Origin: Palleniella muris
GTDB lineage: Bacteria > Bacteroidota > Bacteroidia > Bacteroidales > Bacteroidaceae
DNA length: 64,000 nucleotides
Assembly (NCBI RefSeq): GCF_004792655.1
Contig: NZ_SRZC01000003.1
Coordinates: 1 to 64,000, forward strand
Reading direction: 5' to 3'
The position numbers and the translations under genes are program-made. The number at the start of each line of letters is the position of its first letter. Positions within the stretch are counted from its first letter, which is position 1. Below the pieces are notes generated by a model. That model had not been told where the DNA came from. It was given only the letters and a program-made list of their open reading frames with translations, and made no database searches. This document shows positions 45,951-53,867 of the stretch, one piece after another.

Positions 45951-47177
45951 ATGGTGAACAAGATAGTGATATTATTGCTTGGAATAACTATTAGTATTGG
46001 TTGTTTTGCTCAAAAAGCCGATATCATAGAGGCGCGGACAAGCCTAAAGGCAAACAAGAACCTTGACAATGCAGAAAAATTGATGAGGAAAGTCGTGGCA
46101 ATGCCCGAACAGAAAGAAAAGGACAGACTTAACAATTATGTTCTTTTAGCTGATATTGTCAAAAAGAAATATGAGAACTTTAATGAAAGTCTGTATCTGA
46201 AACAGTTGAAAGACACATCTGCGATGTTCTTGTCTTTGTGCAATATGATTGCCACTTTCGAATCTTTAGACTCCATTGACGCTCTGCCCGACAAGAAGGG
46301 GAGGGTGCAGTTGCGCCTGCGCAAGAAGAATTCAGAATATCTGAATCTGTTCCGTAAGAACCTGATGAAAGGTACACAATACTATCTTTCTGGAAAGAAA
46401 TATAATGAGGCATACAAATGTCTTGACACATATCTTGACTGCCATGAGCAGCCTCTGTTCTCTGCTTTTGACTTTGTCAATACCGATACGGTGGCGTCAA
46501 AAGCCGCATATCTTGCCATTTATTGTGCCTACAAGGAAAAAAACTACCCAAATATAGCAAAATATGAAGAGAAAGCATTGACATATAAAGAGAAGGCACC
46601 ATTGACATTGATAATACTTTATAAGTGTTATTTGGAACAGAATAATATGAGCCGGGCTGTTGAGTATCTGAAAAAAGGATTCAATGACTACTCTGAAAAC
46701 ACATTCTTTTTTCCTCGTCTGGTAGACTATTATGCATCAGTCAATCAGTTGGACACTGTGCAAACCATTGTGGAGAAAGCATTGGAGATAGAGCCAGGAA
46801 ACCTGTTTTACCGTCTTGCCAAAAACACATTGCAATTGAATAAAGGTGAATATGATGCATGTGTGGTTTTAGGTGACTCCATTATCCATAGCAACGACAA
46901 GATTGCTGAAGCATATTTCAATGTGGGTTCTTCCTATTTCAATAAAGCTCTTTTAAGGAATAAGCAAGGCAAGGAGTCCAAAGCGAAGCGTGAGGAAGTC
47001 AACTCATATTACAAGCTGTCATTGCCGTATGTAGAGAAGTTCCGGCGTCTCAGGCCAAAGCAACAGAAAAGATGGATTCCACTCCTTTACACAATCTACT
47101 TTAACCTGAACATGGGAGAAAAGTTTGAAGAGATTGACAACTTGGCGAGAAGTGCGGAAATAAATGAAGAAAAGTGA
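45951..47177 (+). CDS. Secreted TPR-like protein, paralogue of the upstream gene
   Basis: A 408-aa protein with a signal peptide (about residues 1-21, ending CFAQ) and helical repeats over most of its length. A central stretch (about 112-205) aligns with the 44506 gene product: a KGxV element, then a KKYxEA-type helix, then LFSxxDF and an AY-rich helix. The two therefore descend from one gene, but identity is low. No enzyme motif is seen. It has its own consensus promoter, so it can be controlled apart from gyrA. Function unknown. Confidence 0.8.
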   Translation: MVNKIVILLLGITISIGCFAQKADIIEARTSLKANKNLDNAEKLMRKVVAMPEQKEKDRLNNYVLLADIVKKKYENFNESLYLKQLKDTSAMFLSLCNMIATFESLDSIDALPDKKGRVQLRLRKKNSEYLNLFRKNLMKGTQYYLSGKKYNEAYKCLDTYLDCHEQPLFSAFDFVNTDTVASKAAYLAIYCAYKEKNYPNIAKYEEKALTYKEKAPLTLIILYKCYLEQNNMSRAVEYLKKGFNDYSENTFFFPRLVDYYASVNQLDTVQTIVEKALEIEPGNLFYRLAKNTLQLNKGEYDACVVLGDSIIHSNDKIAEAYFNVGSSYFNKALLRNKQGKESKAKREEVNSYYKLSLPYVEKFRRLRPKQQKRWIPLLYTIYFNLNMGEKFEEIDNLARSAEINEEK

Positions 47178-47216
47178 CAATAATATGCACATATTTGCAA
47201 TAATGTGTACAGAATA

Positions 47217-47248
47217 TTTGCCTATATCGACAAAAAGTTGTAATTTTG
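47217..47248 (+). promoter_or_regulatory. Consensus promoter of serC
   Basis: TTTG at 47217-47220, exactly 20 bp, then TAATTTTG at 47241-47248. Full match to the Bacteroidota promoter; leader of about 45 nt before the serC ATG at 47300. Confidence 0.8.
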
Positions 47249-47299
47249 TAACGAAATAAATACAAAAAAGGATTACAAACCCATATAAACTCATTTAAT

Positions 47300-48367
47300 A
47301 TGAAGAAGTACAACTTTAATGCTGGTCCTTCAATTCTCCCACGTGAGGTTATTGAGCAGACTGCGGCAGCTTGTCTTGACTTTGAAAACTCAGGACTTTC
47401 ACTTATGACAATCAGCCACCGTGCTAAGAATTTCCAACCGGTAGTAGACGAGGCTGAAGTTCTTTTCAAGGAACTCCTCGATATTCCAGAAGGCTACAAG
47501 GTGCTGTTCCTTGGAGGTGGCGCTTCATTGGAGTTCTGCATGATTCCTTACAACTATCTCGAGAAGAAGGCTGCTTATCTCAACACAGGTGTATGGGCAA
47601 CCAAAGCTATGAAGGAGGCAAAACTCTTTGGTGAAGTCGTTGAGGTTGCAAGTTCGGCAGACAAGAACTTCACATATATCCCAAAGAACTTTGAGATTCC
47701 TACAGATGCGGACTATCTGCACATCACTTCCAACAATACTATTTACGGTACAGAGTTGCGCAAGGATATAGACTCTCCTGTTCCTCTGATTGCCGACATG
47801 TCTTCTGATATCTTCTCACGTCCTATAGATGTGAGCAAGTATGCACTCATCTATGGTGGTGCACAGAAAAATCTTGCTATGGCAGGTGTTACATTTGTCA
47901 TTGTGAAGGAAGATACACTTGGAAAGGTGTCACGCCAGATTCCTACAATGCTTGACTACCGCACACACGTGAAGAAGGGTTCAATGTTCAACACTCCTCC
48001 TGTTGTGCCTATATATTCTGCACTCTTGAATCTCCGTTACATCAAGGCACAGGGTGGCGTGAAAGCAATGGAGAAGCTCGCTGAAGAGCGTGCAAAGATT
48101 GTCTATGGCGAGATAGACCGCAATAAACTTTTCGTTGGTACAGCTGAAGAAGACAGCCGTTCTTTGATGAACATCACATTTGTCCTGAAACCTGAATATC
48201 AAGACCTTCAGGATGAGTTTATGGCGTTTGCTACGTCCAAGGGTATGGTGGGTGTCAAGGGACACCGTGACGTCGGAGGTTTCCGTGCTTCTTGCTATAA
48301 TGCCATGAGCATAGAGGGCTGTGAGGCTCTTGTGGCTTGCATGAAAGAGTTTGAGTCCAATCATTAA
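47300..48367 (+). CDS. serC: Phosphoserine aminotransferase
   Basis: PLP enzyme that makes 3-phosphoserine from 3-phosphohydroxypyruvate and glutamate, and may also act in pyridoxal phosphate synthesis. The 355-aa product opens with the diagnostic FNAGPSILP motif and has the PLP-lysine in [13 protein letters not shown] (near residue 197). Conserved [17 protein letters not shown] and [15 protein letters not shown] segments follow. Length is typical. serA follows after an intercistronic hairpin. Confidence 0.97.
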   Translation: MKKYNFNAGPSILPREVIEQTAAACLDFENSGLSLMTISHRAKNFQPVVDEAEVLFKELLDIPEGYKVLFLGGGASLEFCMIPYNYLEKKAAYLNTGVWATKAMKEAKLFGEVVEVASSADKNFTYIPKNFEIPTDADYLHITSNNTIYGTELRKDIDSPVPLIADMSSDIFSRPIDVSKYALIYGGAQKNLAMAGVTFVIVKEDTLGKVSRQIPTMLDYRTHVKKGSMFNTPPVVPIYSALLNLRYIKAQGGVKAMEKLAEERAKIVYGEIDRNKLFVGTAEEDSRSLMNITFVLKPEYQDLQDEFMAFATSKGMVGVKGHRDVGGFRASCYNAMSIEGCEALVACMKEFESNH

Positions 48368-48382
48368 TTGAGATATCCTTAT

Positions 48383-48422
48383 GTCCTGAATATTCCGGAT
48401 AGGACACCGGAGTATTCAGGAC
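48383..48422 (+). terminator. Intercistronic hairpin between serC and serA
   Basis: A 16-bp stem with one G-T pair (48383-48398 with 48407-48422) and an 8-nt loop. It is followed by AT-rich sequence without a T run, so it is either a leaky terminator that lowers serA relative to serC or an mRNA-stabilising hairpin. Confidence 0.6.
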
Positions 48423-48456
48423 AATATTATTTAACATATATTTTAATCATATTCCT

Positions 48457-49377
48457 ATGGCAAAGGTTTTAATTGCAACAGAAAAGCCATTCGCCGCTAC
48501 TGCGGTTGCTGGTATGAAAGATGTTATTGAAGGTGCAGGCAACGAGCTTGTGCTTCTTGAGAAATACACAGAGAAAGCGCAGCTCCTTGCAGCAGTCGCA
48601 GATGTTGATGCGATAATCATACGCTCTGACAAAATAGATGGTGAGGTTATGGATGCTGCCAAGAATCTGAAGATTGTTGTTCGTGCCGGTGCCGGTTATG
48701 ACAATGTTGACCTGGCAGCTGCAACAGCACACAATATTATTGTGGAGAACACTCCGGGACAGAATGCTAACGCTGTGGCAGAACTCGTGCTTGGTATTCT
48801 TGTCTTCACAGTACGCAACTTCTATAACGGCAAGGCAGGCTCTGAACTTATGGGCAAGACTATTGGTATTCTCGCCTTTGGAAATGTCGGCCGTAATGTG
48901 GCGCGTGTGGCAAAAGGGTTCGGCATGAATGTGATTGCTTATGACGCTTTCTGTCCTGCGGAAGCCATTGAAGCGGCAGGTGTTAAGGCTTGTGCATCAC
49001 AAGAAGAACTGTTCAAGGAGGCAGACATTGTATCTCTCCACATTCCTGCAACAGCAGAGACAAAGCTGTCTATCAATTATGACTTGTGTAACACGATGAA
49101 GAAAGGCGCAATACTCATCAATACCGCACGCAAGGAGGTCATCGATGAAGCCGGACTTCTACGTTTGATGGCTTGCCGTGAAGATTTGAAATACATTACC
49201 GATATCAAGCCTGATGCTGATGCGGAGTTTGCCAAGTTTGAGGGACGCTATTTCTCAACACCAAAGAAGATGGGGGCACAGACGGCAGAAGCGAACACAA
49301 ATGCCGGTATTGCTGCGGCTAAGCAAATCAATGCATATTTTGCAGAAGGTTGTACAAAGTTCCAGGTGAACAAGTAA
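48457..49377 (+). CDS. serA: D-3-phosphoglycerate dehydrogenase, short Lys-type
   Basis: First step of serine synthesis: oxidises 3-phosphoglycerate to 3-phosphohydroxypyruvate with NAD. The 306-aa product has the D-isomer dehydrogenase fold with the NAD loop in GILAFGNVGRNVA (about residues 138-150) and the catalytic Arg in NTARKEVIDE. There is no ACT or other regulatory domain. The usual catalytic His near the C terminus is replaced: the segment reads TPKKMGAQTAEAN, with Lys where HxG is expected. This form is known from Bacteroidota and Entamoeba, so it is not damage. It is adjacent to serC. Confidence 0.93.
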   Translation: MAKVLIATEKPFAATAVAGMKDVIEGAGNELVLLEKYTEKAQLLAAVADVDAIIIRSDKIDGEVMDAAKNLKIVVRAGAGYDNVDLAAATAHNIIVENTPGQNANAVAELVLGILVFTVRNFYNGKAGSELMGKTIGILAFGNVGRNVARVAKGFGMNVIAYDAFCPAEAIEAAGVKACASQEELFKEADIVSLHIPATAETKLSINYDLCNTMKKGAILINTARKEVIDEAGLLRLMACREDLKYITDIKPDADAEFAKFEGRYFSTPKKMGAQTAEANTNAGIAAAKQINAYFAEGCTKFQVNK

Positions 49378-49399
49378 TAGTGGACAAGAAAAGTTCTTG

Positions 49400-50245
49400 A
49401 TGAGAAAAATCTTATTTAGCCTTGGGGTAATCGTATTGGCGAGTGTGTGCTCGTGCAATCATGACAAGTCCGCAGAGGCAGCCAAACCGACCGTCGCAGA
49501 AGAGAAGGACTCCATGGTTTATGGTCTCTCCTGCGACGGAACCAATGACTCTGTCATAGTGTTCCTGCCGTTTGAAAGCGGTGTGGATCCTATAATTTAC
49601 AATATAGAGACAGCAAAACGGATGGGAAAAATCATAGGACAGCCACAGATTGGCGATTGGGTTGGTCTTATGATTAATTCGGAAGACAGCACAGAGGCAA
49701 CTATGGTTGTTGACCTTGACCAGTTGAAAGGTACATGGACTTTTGAAGTTCGACCGACTTGGAAGGATGCTGCACACATGTCTCGCCGTGCATTGCGCAG
49801 AAAGCTGAACGAGATACCTGATTCACTCAAGGAGGCGTATCTTGTGCCAAGGGAATATGGATTTTCCTTGAAACGTTCAAGTGTAGCTTCTCCTGTTGGT
49901 TATGTCATGCAGCATTCAAGCCTTGAGGATGACAGTCCGGTTGAATATCCGGCAGTCAAGCACTACACCGGTTGGAAATGTCGCAACGGACGCCTGATTC
50001 TGATTAGTTCACCGGAAGGAATGGCAGGTGTTAAGAACACTGAAGATGATGCATCCACAAATAAAGATGCAAGACCAACAGAGGTGTATGACACACTTGA
50101 CTTTGTCTTTATGACAAATGATTCGCTTGTGCTTCTGAACAGCAATAGGCAACGAATGGCCTTCCACCGCAAGGCGAACGCTATGGCTGCAAACGCTAAT
50201 GCACAGAAAGCTGCCAAAGTGATAGAGAAGAAAGTCATGAAATAA
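49400..50245 (+). CDS. Lipoprotein of unknown function
   Basis: A 281-aa predicted lipoprotein: a short signal peptide ending VCSC, with the lipidated Cys near residue 20, followed by a charged linker. The body is mostly beta-rich in its first half (about 30-120) and has an alanine-rich basic C terminus (about 262-281). I recognise no domain. The ATG at 49400 is preferred to a TTG just before it. It starts 22 bp after serA and ends at a terminator, so it is likely in the serCA transcript. Confidence 0.72.
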   Translation: MRKILFSLGVIVLASVCSCNHDKSAEAAKPTVAEEKDSMVYGLSCDGTNDSVIVFLPFESGVDPIIYNIETAKRMGKIIGQPQIGDWVGLMINSEDSTEATMVVDLDQLKGTWTFEVRPTWKDAAHMSRRALRRKLNEIPDSLKEAYLVPREYGFSLKRSSVASPVGYVMQHSSLEDDSPVEYPAVKHYTGWKCRNGRLILISSPEGMAGVKNTEDDASTNKDARPTEVYDTLDFVFMTNDSLVLLNSNRQRMAFHRKANAMAANANAQKAAKVIEKKVMK

Positions 50246-50288
50246 TACATTTTTTTTCATGCACCAAGAATTATGTATGGAATTAGTG

Positions 50289-50336
50289 CATGAGATTACC
50301 TCCGGCATTGTCGGTAATCTCATGTATAGTGTTTTT
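50289..50336 (+). terminator. Terminator of the serC-serA-lipoprotein unit
   Basis: A 12-bp perfect stem CATGAGATTACC (50289-50300) with its complement 50313-50324 and a 12-nt loop. A short spacer and a T run (about 50332-50336) follow. Confidence 0.7.
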
Positions 50337-50376
50337 GCAGTTATTGTAGTCATAGTTGTTTGGCAAATGATTGTTT

Positions 50377-50934
50377 ATGTTGGATTATGATAAGATAATA
50401 AATAGCTACTATCCCAAGGATTCCAAACTTCGGGATATACTTTATGTGCATAGCCAAAACGTTGCAGACTATGCGATGAACATTCTTAACAGGCATCCGG
50501 AAATAAAGGCAGACAGACAGTTTGTATATGCTGCAGCAATGCTTCATGACATTGGCATAATACGCTGTAATGCAGAAGGTATAGAGTGTTTCGGTACAGA
50601 GCCTTATATATGCCATGGCACTATTGGCGCAAGGATGTTGAGAGAAGAATCCGGGATATCTTCAGAAGAGGTTGAACCATTTGCTCGTGTGTGCGAAAGA
50701 CATACAGGCACAGGGCTGACAAAAGAGCAAATAATGAGCAGAAACCTGCCATTGCCACCTATGGATTTGATTCCGGAAACATTGGAAGAACAGCTTATCT
50801 GTTATGCCGACAAGTTCTTCTCAAAAACACATCCTGACAGACAAAAAACTTATGACCATGTTGAGCACTCTCTGATGAAATTTGGTAAAGAATGCGTGTG
50901 CAAGTTCCGTGAATGGCACATGCTTTTCGGGTGA
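50377..50934 (+). CDS. HD-domain phosphohydrolase
   Basis: Metal-dependent phosphohydrolase of 185 aa with the HD fold: His in LYVHSQNVADYA (about residue 25), the HD pair in AMLHDIGI (about 57) and further His/Asp ligands in HGTIGA and CYADKFFSKTHPD. Short stand-alone HD proteins of this kind act on nucleotides or similar phosphates; the substrate is unknown. The ATG at 50377 is used in preference to an in-frame TTG two codons earlier. Confidence 0.83.
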   Translation: MLDYDKIINSYYPKDSKLRDILYVHSQNVADYAMNILNRHPEIKADRQFVYAAAMLHDIGIIRCNAEGIECFGTEPYICHGTIGARMLREESGISSEEVEPFARVCERHTGTGLTKEQIMSRNLPLPPMDLIPETLEEQLICYADKFFSKTHPDRQKTYDHVEHSLMKFGKECVCKFREWHMLFG

Positions 50935-51008
50935 TATTTTGCTGGTTTGAAACTTAAGCAAGTATGCCTTGACTTATTAAGAAATCCTAATTATTGGAGT
51001 TTGTGGAC

Positions 51009-51037
51009 TTTGTTCTCATTAAAATTATGTAATTTTG
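51009..51037 (+). promoter_or_regulatory. Promoter of lptD
   Basis: TAATTTTG at 51030-51037 followed by C, with TTTG at 51009-51012 (17-bp spacing, shorter than usual). The -7 element ends only 9 bp before the ATG at 51047. Initiation six or so bases after it would give a leader of only a few nucleotides. Confidence 0.6.
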
Positions 51038-51046
51038 CAATATATT

Positions 51047-53848
51047 ATGAGGACGAAGTTCGTTATATCCATATTTTCTTTTGTTGCCATTTTCGTGGCT
51101 GCTGCGGATGTTGTACCTATTGCCGGAAAGAAAGACGGCAAGGACAGCGTCGGCAATGCTGCCATAAAAGACTCTGATACAGTCAGTATCAGGGATATAG
51201 ACACACTTGCATTGGACTCTCTCCAACTTGCAATCTACAAGCACAATAAGGCCATTGACGACTCCATACGTTTGGATTCCATAAACAGGTCTAAGAAAAA
51301 CGGTATTGATGCGCCGGTGATATATTCCGGTACGGATTCCATGGTCTATTATGCCGACTCAAAGACTGCACACATTTTTGGTGAAGCAAGCGTTGATTAT
51401 CAGGACATGAAGCTCAATGCTGAGCAAATCCACATGAGCTTGGACTCAAGCCTTGTCCGTGCTGAAGGAGGCAAGGATACACTTGGTGTTGCGTTTGGCA
51501 CTCCGGTCTTTAATATGGGCAATGACAAGTATGAGAGTGAAAAAATGGCTTTCAATTTCAAGTCAAAAAGAGGTCTCATCCAAAATGTTTACACAGAGCA
51601 GGATGACGGCTTTATGCGTGCAGAGGTTTCCAAACGTGACAGTTCCGGTGTCATATACATGAAGCATGGCAGGTACACAACTTGTGATGCAGAGGAACCG
51701 GATTTCTATATAGCTTTATCTCGTGCACGTGTTCGTCCTGGCAAAGATGTCGTGTTTGGTCCGGCTCATCTTGTTGTGGCAGATGTACCATTGCCATTGG
51801 CTATTCCTTATGGCTTTTTTCCATTCTCAAAGAGCTACTCTTCAGGATTTATTATGCCGACTTATGGTGATGAGTCTGCACGAGGATTCTATTTGCGCGA
51901 TGGTGGATACTATTTTGCCATAAACGACAAAATGGATTTGAAACTGCTTGGAGAAATATACACTAAAGGCTCTTGGGGAATCTCAGCAGCAAGTAACTAT
52001 CGGAAACGTTATAAATACAGTGGTTCTGTCTTCATGTCTTATCTTGATACAAAACATGAAGATGACAACCTTCAAACTTCTCATACCAAGAGCTTCAAGA
52101 TACAGTGGAGCCACAGACAGGATTCCAAGGCGAATCCTTATAGTTCACTCTCTGCAAGTGTCAATTTTGCTTCAACCTCTTATGAGTCAAGCAACCTGAA
52201 TTCCATGTACAACCCACAGGCAATGACACAGAGCACAAGAACATCTTCTGTAAGTTACAGCACAACATTCTCAAGTATTGGAATGTCATTGTCCACATCC
52301 ATGAATGTTTCGCAGAACATGCGAGACTCTTCCATTGCAATGACATTACCGGACTTGAATATATCTATTGCTCGTTTTTATCCTTTCAAGCGCAAATATG
52401 CGGTAGGAAAGCAGCGGTGGTATGAAAAAATATACATGAGTTATACCGGACATATTTCAAACTCAATCAACACGAAGGAAGACAAACTTATGCATTCCAA
52501 CCTTGTCAAAGATTGGCGTAACGGTTGGCAGCATCAGATTCCTATTGGCGCATCACTGTCACTTTTTGATGTCATAAACATAACTCCGTCATTCAACATT
52601 ACAGACCGTACATATTTCCAAAAGATAAACAAATCATGGGATGAGGCGGCACAAAGGGAGGTGGCTGATACAACCTATGGCTTCCATAATGTGTATAACT
52701 GGAATTTCTCAGTTTCGGCGAGCACAAAACTTTATGGCTTTTATGTCCCTAACAGGAAATTATTTGGTGAAAAGATACAGGCAGTGCGCCACGTTTTCAC
52801 TCCTTCGTTGAGTTTCAGCTATGCACCTGACTTCTCTGCTCAGCGTTATGGTTTTTGGGATTCTTACCAAAAGACGAATGCTGATGGTACTGTTGAACTT
52901 GTTCCTTATTCTCCATATTCAGGGATGCTTTTCGGAACTGTGTCACAAGGAAAGACCGGTAGTGTTTCGCTTGATATCAGTAATAATATAGAGATGAAAG
53001 TGAAGTCAGACAGAGACTCCACCGGATTTAAGAAACTAAGCATCATTGATGAACTTGGTTTCAGTATGTCCTATAATATGGCGGCAAAAGAAAGACCTTG
53101 GTCAGACCTCTCTACGCGTCTGCGTTTGAAATGGTGGAAGAACTATACATTTAACATGAATGCCGTCTTCGCTACATACGCTTATGAGTTGGATGAGAAT
53201 GGACGTCCATACGTCGGAACACGCACAGAATACAGCCATGGACGTTTTGGACGTTTCCAAGGAATGTCGCAGAACATTTCTTATACAATCACTCCTGAAA
53301 AGATTATGAAGTTATTTGGCAAAGGTTCCAAAGATGATTCTCCAAATAATAATGATGATGAAGAAGAGGATACCGGTGTCGAGACCAATATTGATGATGA
53401 TATGCAGAAAGGTCAAAATGGAGCACGCAAGGACAATGCAGGCATGGCAGAAACTGACGAGGATGGATATATGAAGTTCTCCATGCCATGGTCGCTCACC
53501 ATTGGTTATGGCATAACGATGCGTGAGAATACCGGTGGCGAGTTCAATACAAAGTCTATGCGCTATCCTTACAAGTTCACTCAGACACTCAACTTCAGTG
53601 GCAATGTGCGTATAGCGGATGGCTGGAACATATCGTTCTCAAGTGGATATGATTTTGATTATCATAAATTGTCCATGACTACAGCATCTCTTGCGAGGGA
53701 CTTGCACTGCTTCAACATGTCATGTTCAGTTGTGTTGTCACCATACACATCATATAATTTCTCTTTCCGCTGCAATGCTGCAACTCTGACAGACGCACTG
53801 AAATATGACAAGCGGAGCAGTTATTCAAACTCAATAAGATGGTATTGA
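51047..53848 (+). CDS. LptD-like LPS-assembly outer-membrane protein
   Basis: Outer-membrane protein expected to insert lipopolysaccharide into the outer leaflet. The 933-aa product has a signal peptide (about residues 1-19). An LptA/OstA-like beta-jellyroll domain (about 90-210, with DSMVYYADSKTAHIFGEA near its start) and a large beta-barrel follow, and the protein ends in Trp-Tyr, a typical barrel C terminus. An acidic Asp/Asn-rich insert (about 762-808) is likely a surface loop. A reading from 51035 would start inside the promoter, so the ATG at 51047 is used. Confidence 0.88.
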   Translation: MRTKFVISIFSFVAIFVAAADVVPIAGKKDGKDSVGNAAIKDSDTVSIRDIDTLALDSLQLAIYKHNKAIDDSIRLDSINRSKKNGIDAPVIYSGTDSMVYYADSKTAHIFGEASVDYQDMKLNAEQIHMSLDSSLVRAEGGKDTLGVAFGTPVFNMGNDKYESEKMAFNFKSKRGLIQNVYTEQDDGFMRAEVSKRDSSGVIYMKHGRYTTCDAEEPDFYIALSRARVRPGKDVVFGPAHLVVADVPLPLAIPYGFFPFSKSYSSGFIMPTYGDESARGFYLRDGGYYFAINDKMDLKLLGEIYTKGSWGISAASNYRKRYKYSGSVFMSYLDTKHEDDNLQTSHTKSFKIQWSHRQDSKANPYSSLSASVNFASTSYESSNLNSMYNPQAMTQSTRTSSVSYSTTFSSIGMSLSTSMNVSQNMRDSSIAMTLPDLNISIARFYPFKRKYAVGKQRWYEKIYMSYTGHISNSINTKEDKLMHSNLVKDWRNGWQHQIPIGASLSLFDVINITPSFNITDRTYFQKINKSWDEAAQREVADTTYGFHNVYNWNFSVSASTKLYGFYVPNRKLFGEKIQAVRHVFTPSLSFSYAPDFSAQRYGFWDSYQKTNADGTVELVPYSPYSGMLFGTVSQGKTGSVSLDISNNIEMKVKSDRDSTGFKKLSIIDELGFSMSYNMAAKERPWSDLSTRLRLKWWKNYTFNMNAVFATYAYELDENGRPYVGTRTEYSHGRFGRFQGMSQNISYTITPEKIMKLFGKGSKDDSPNNNDDEEEDTGVETNIDDDMQKGQNGARKDNAGMAETDEDGYMKFSMPWSLTIGYGITMRENTGGEFNTKSMRYPYKFTQTLNFSGNVRIADGWNISFSSGYDFDYHKLSMTTASLARDLHCFNMSCSVVLSPYTSYNFSFRCNAATLTDALKYDKRSSYSNSIRWY

Positions 53849-53867
53849 CCTGATTCCATAATAAACA

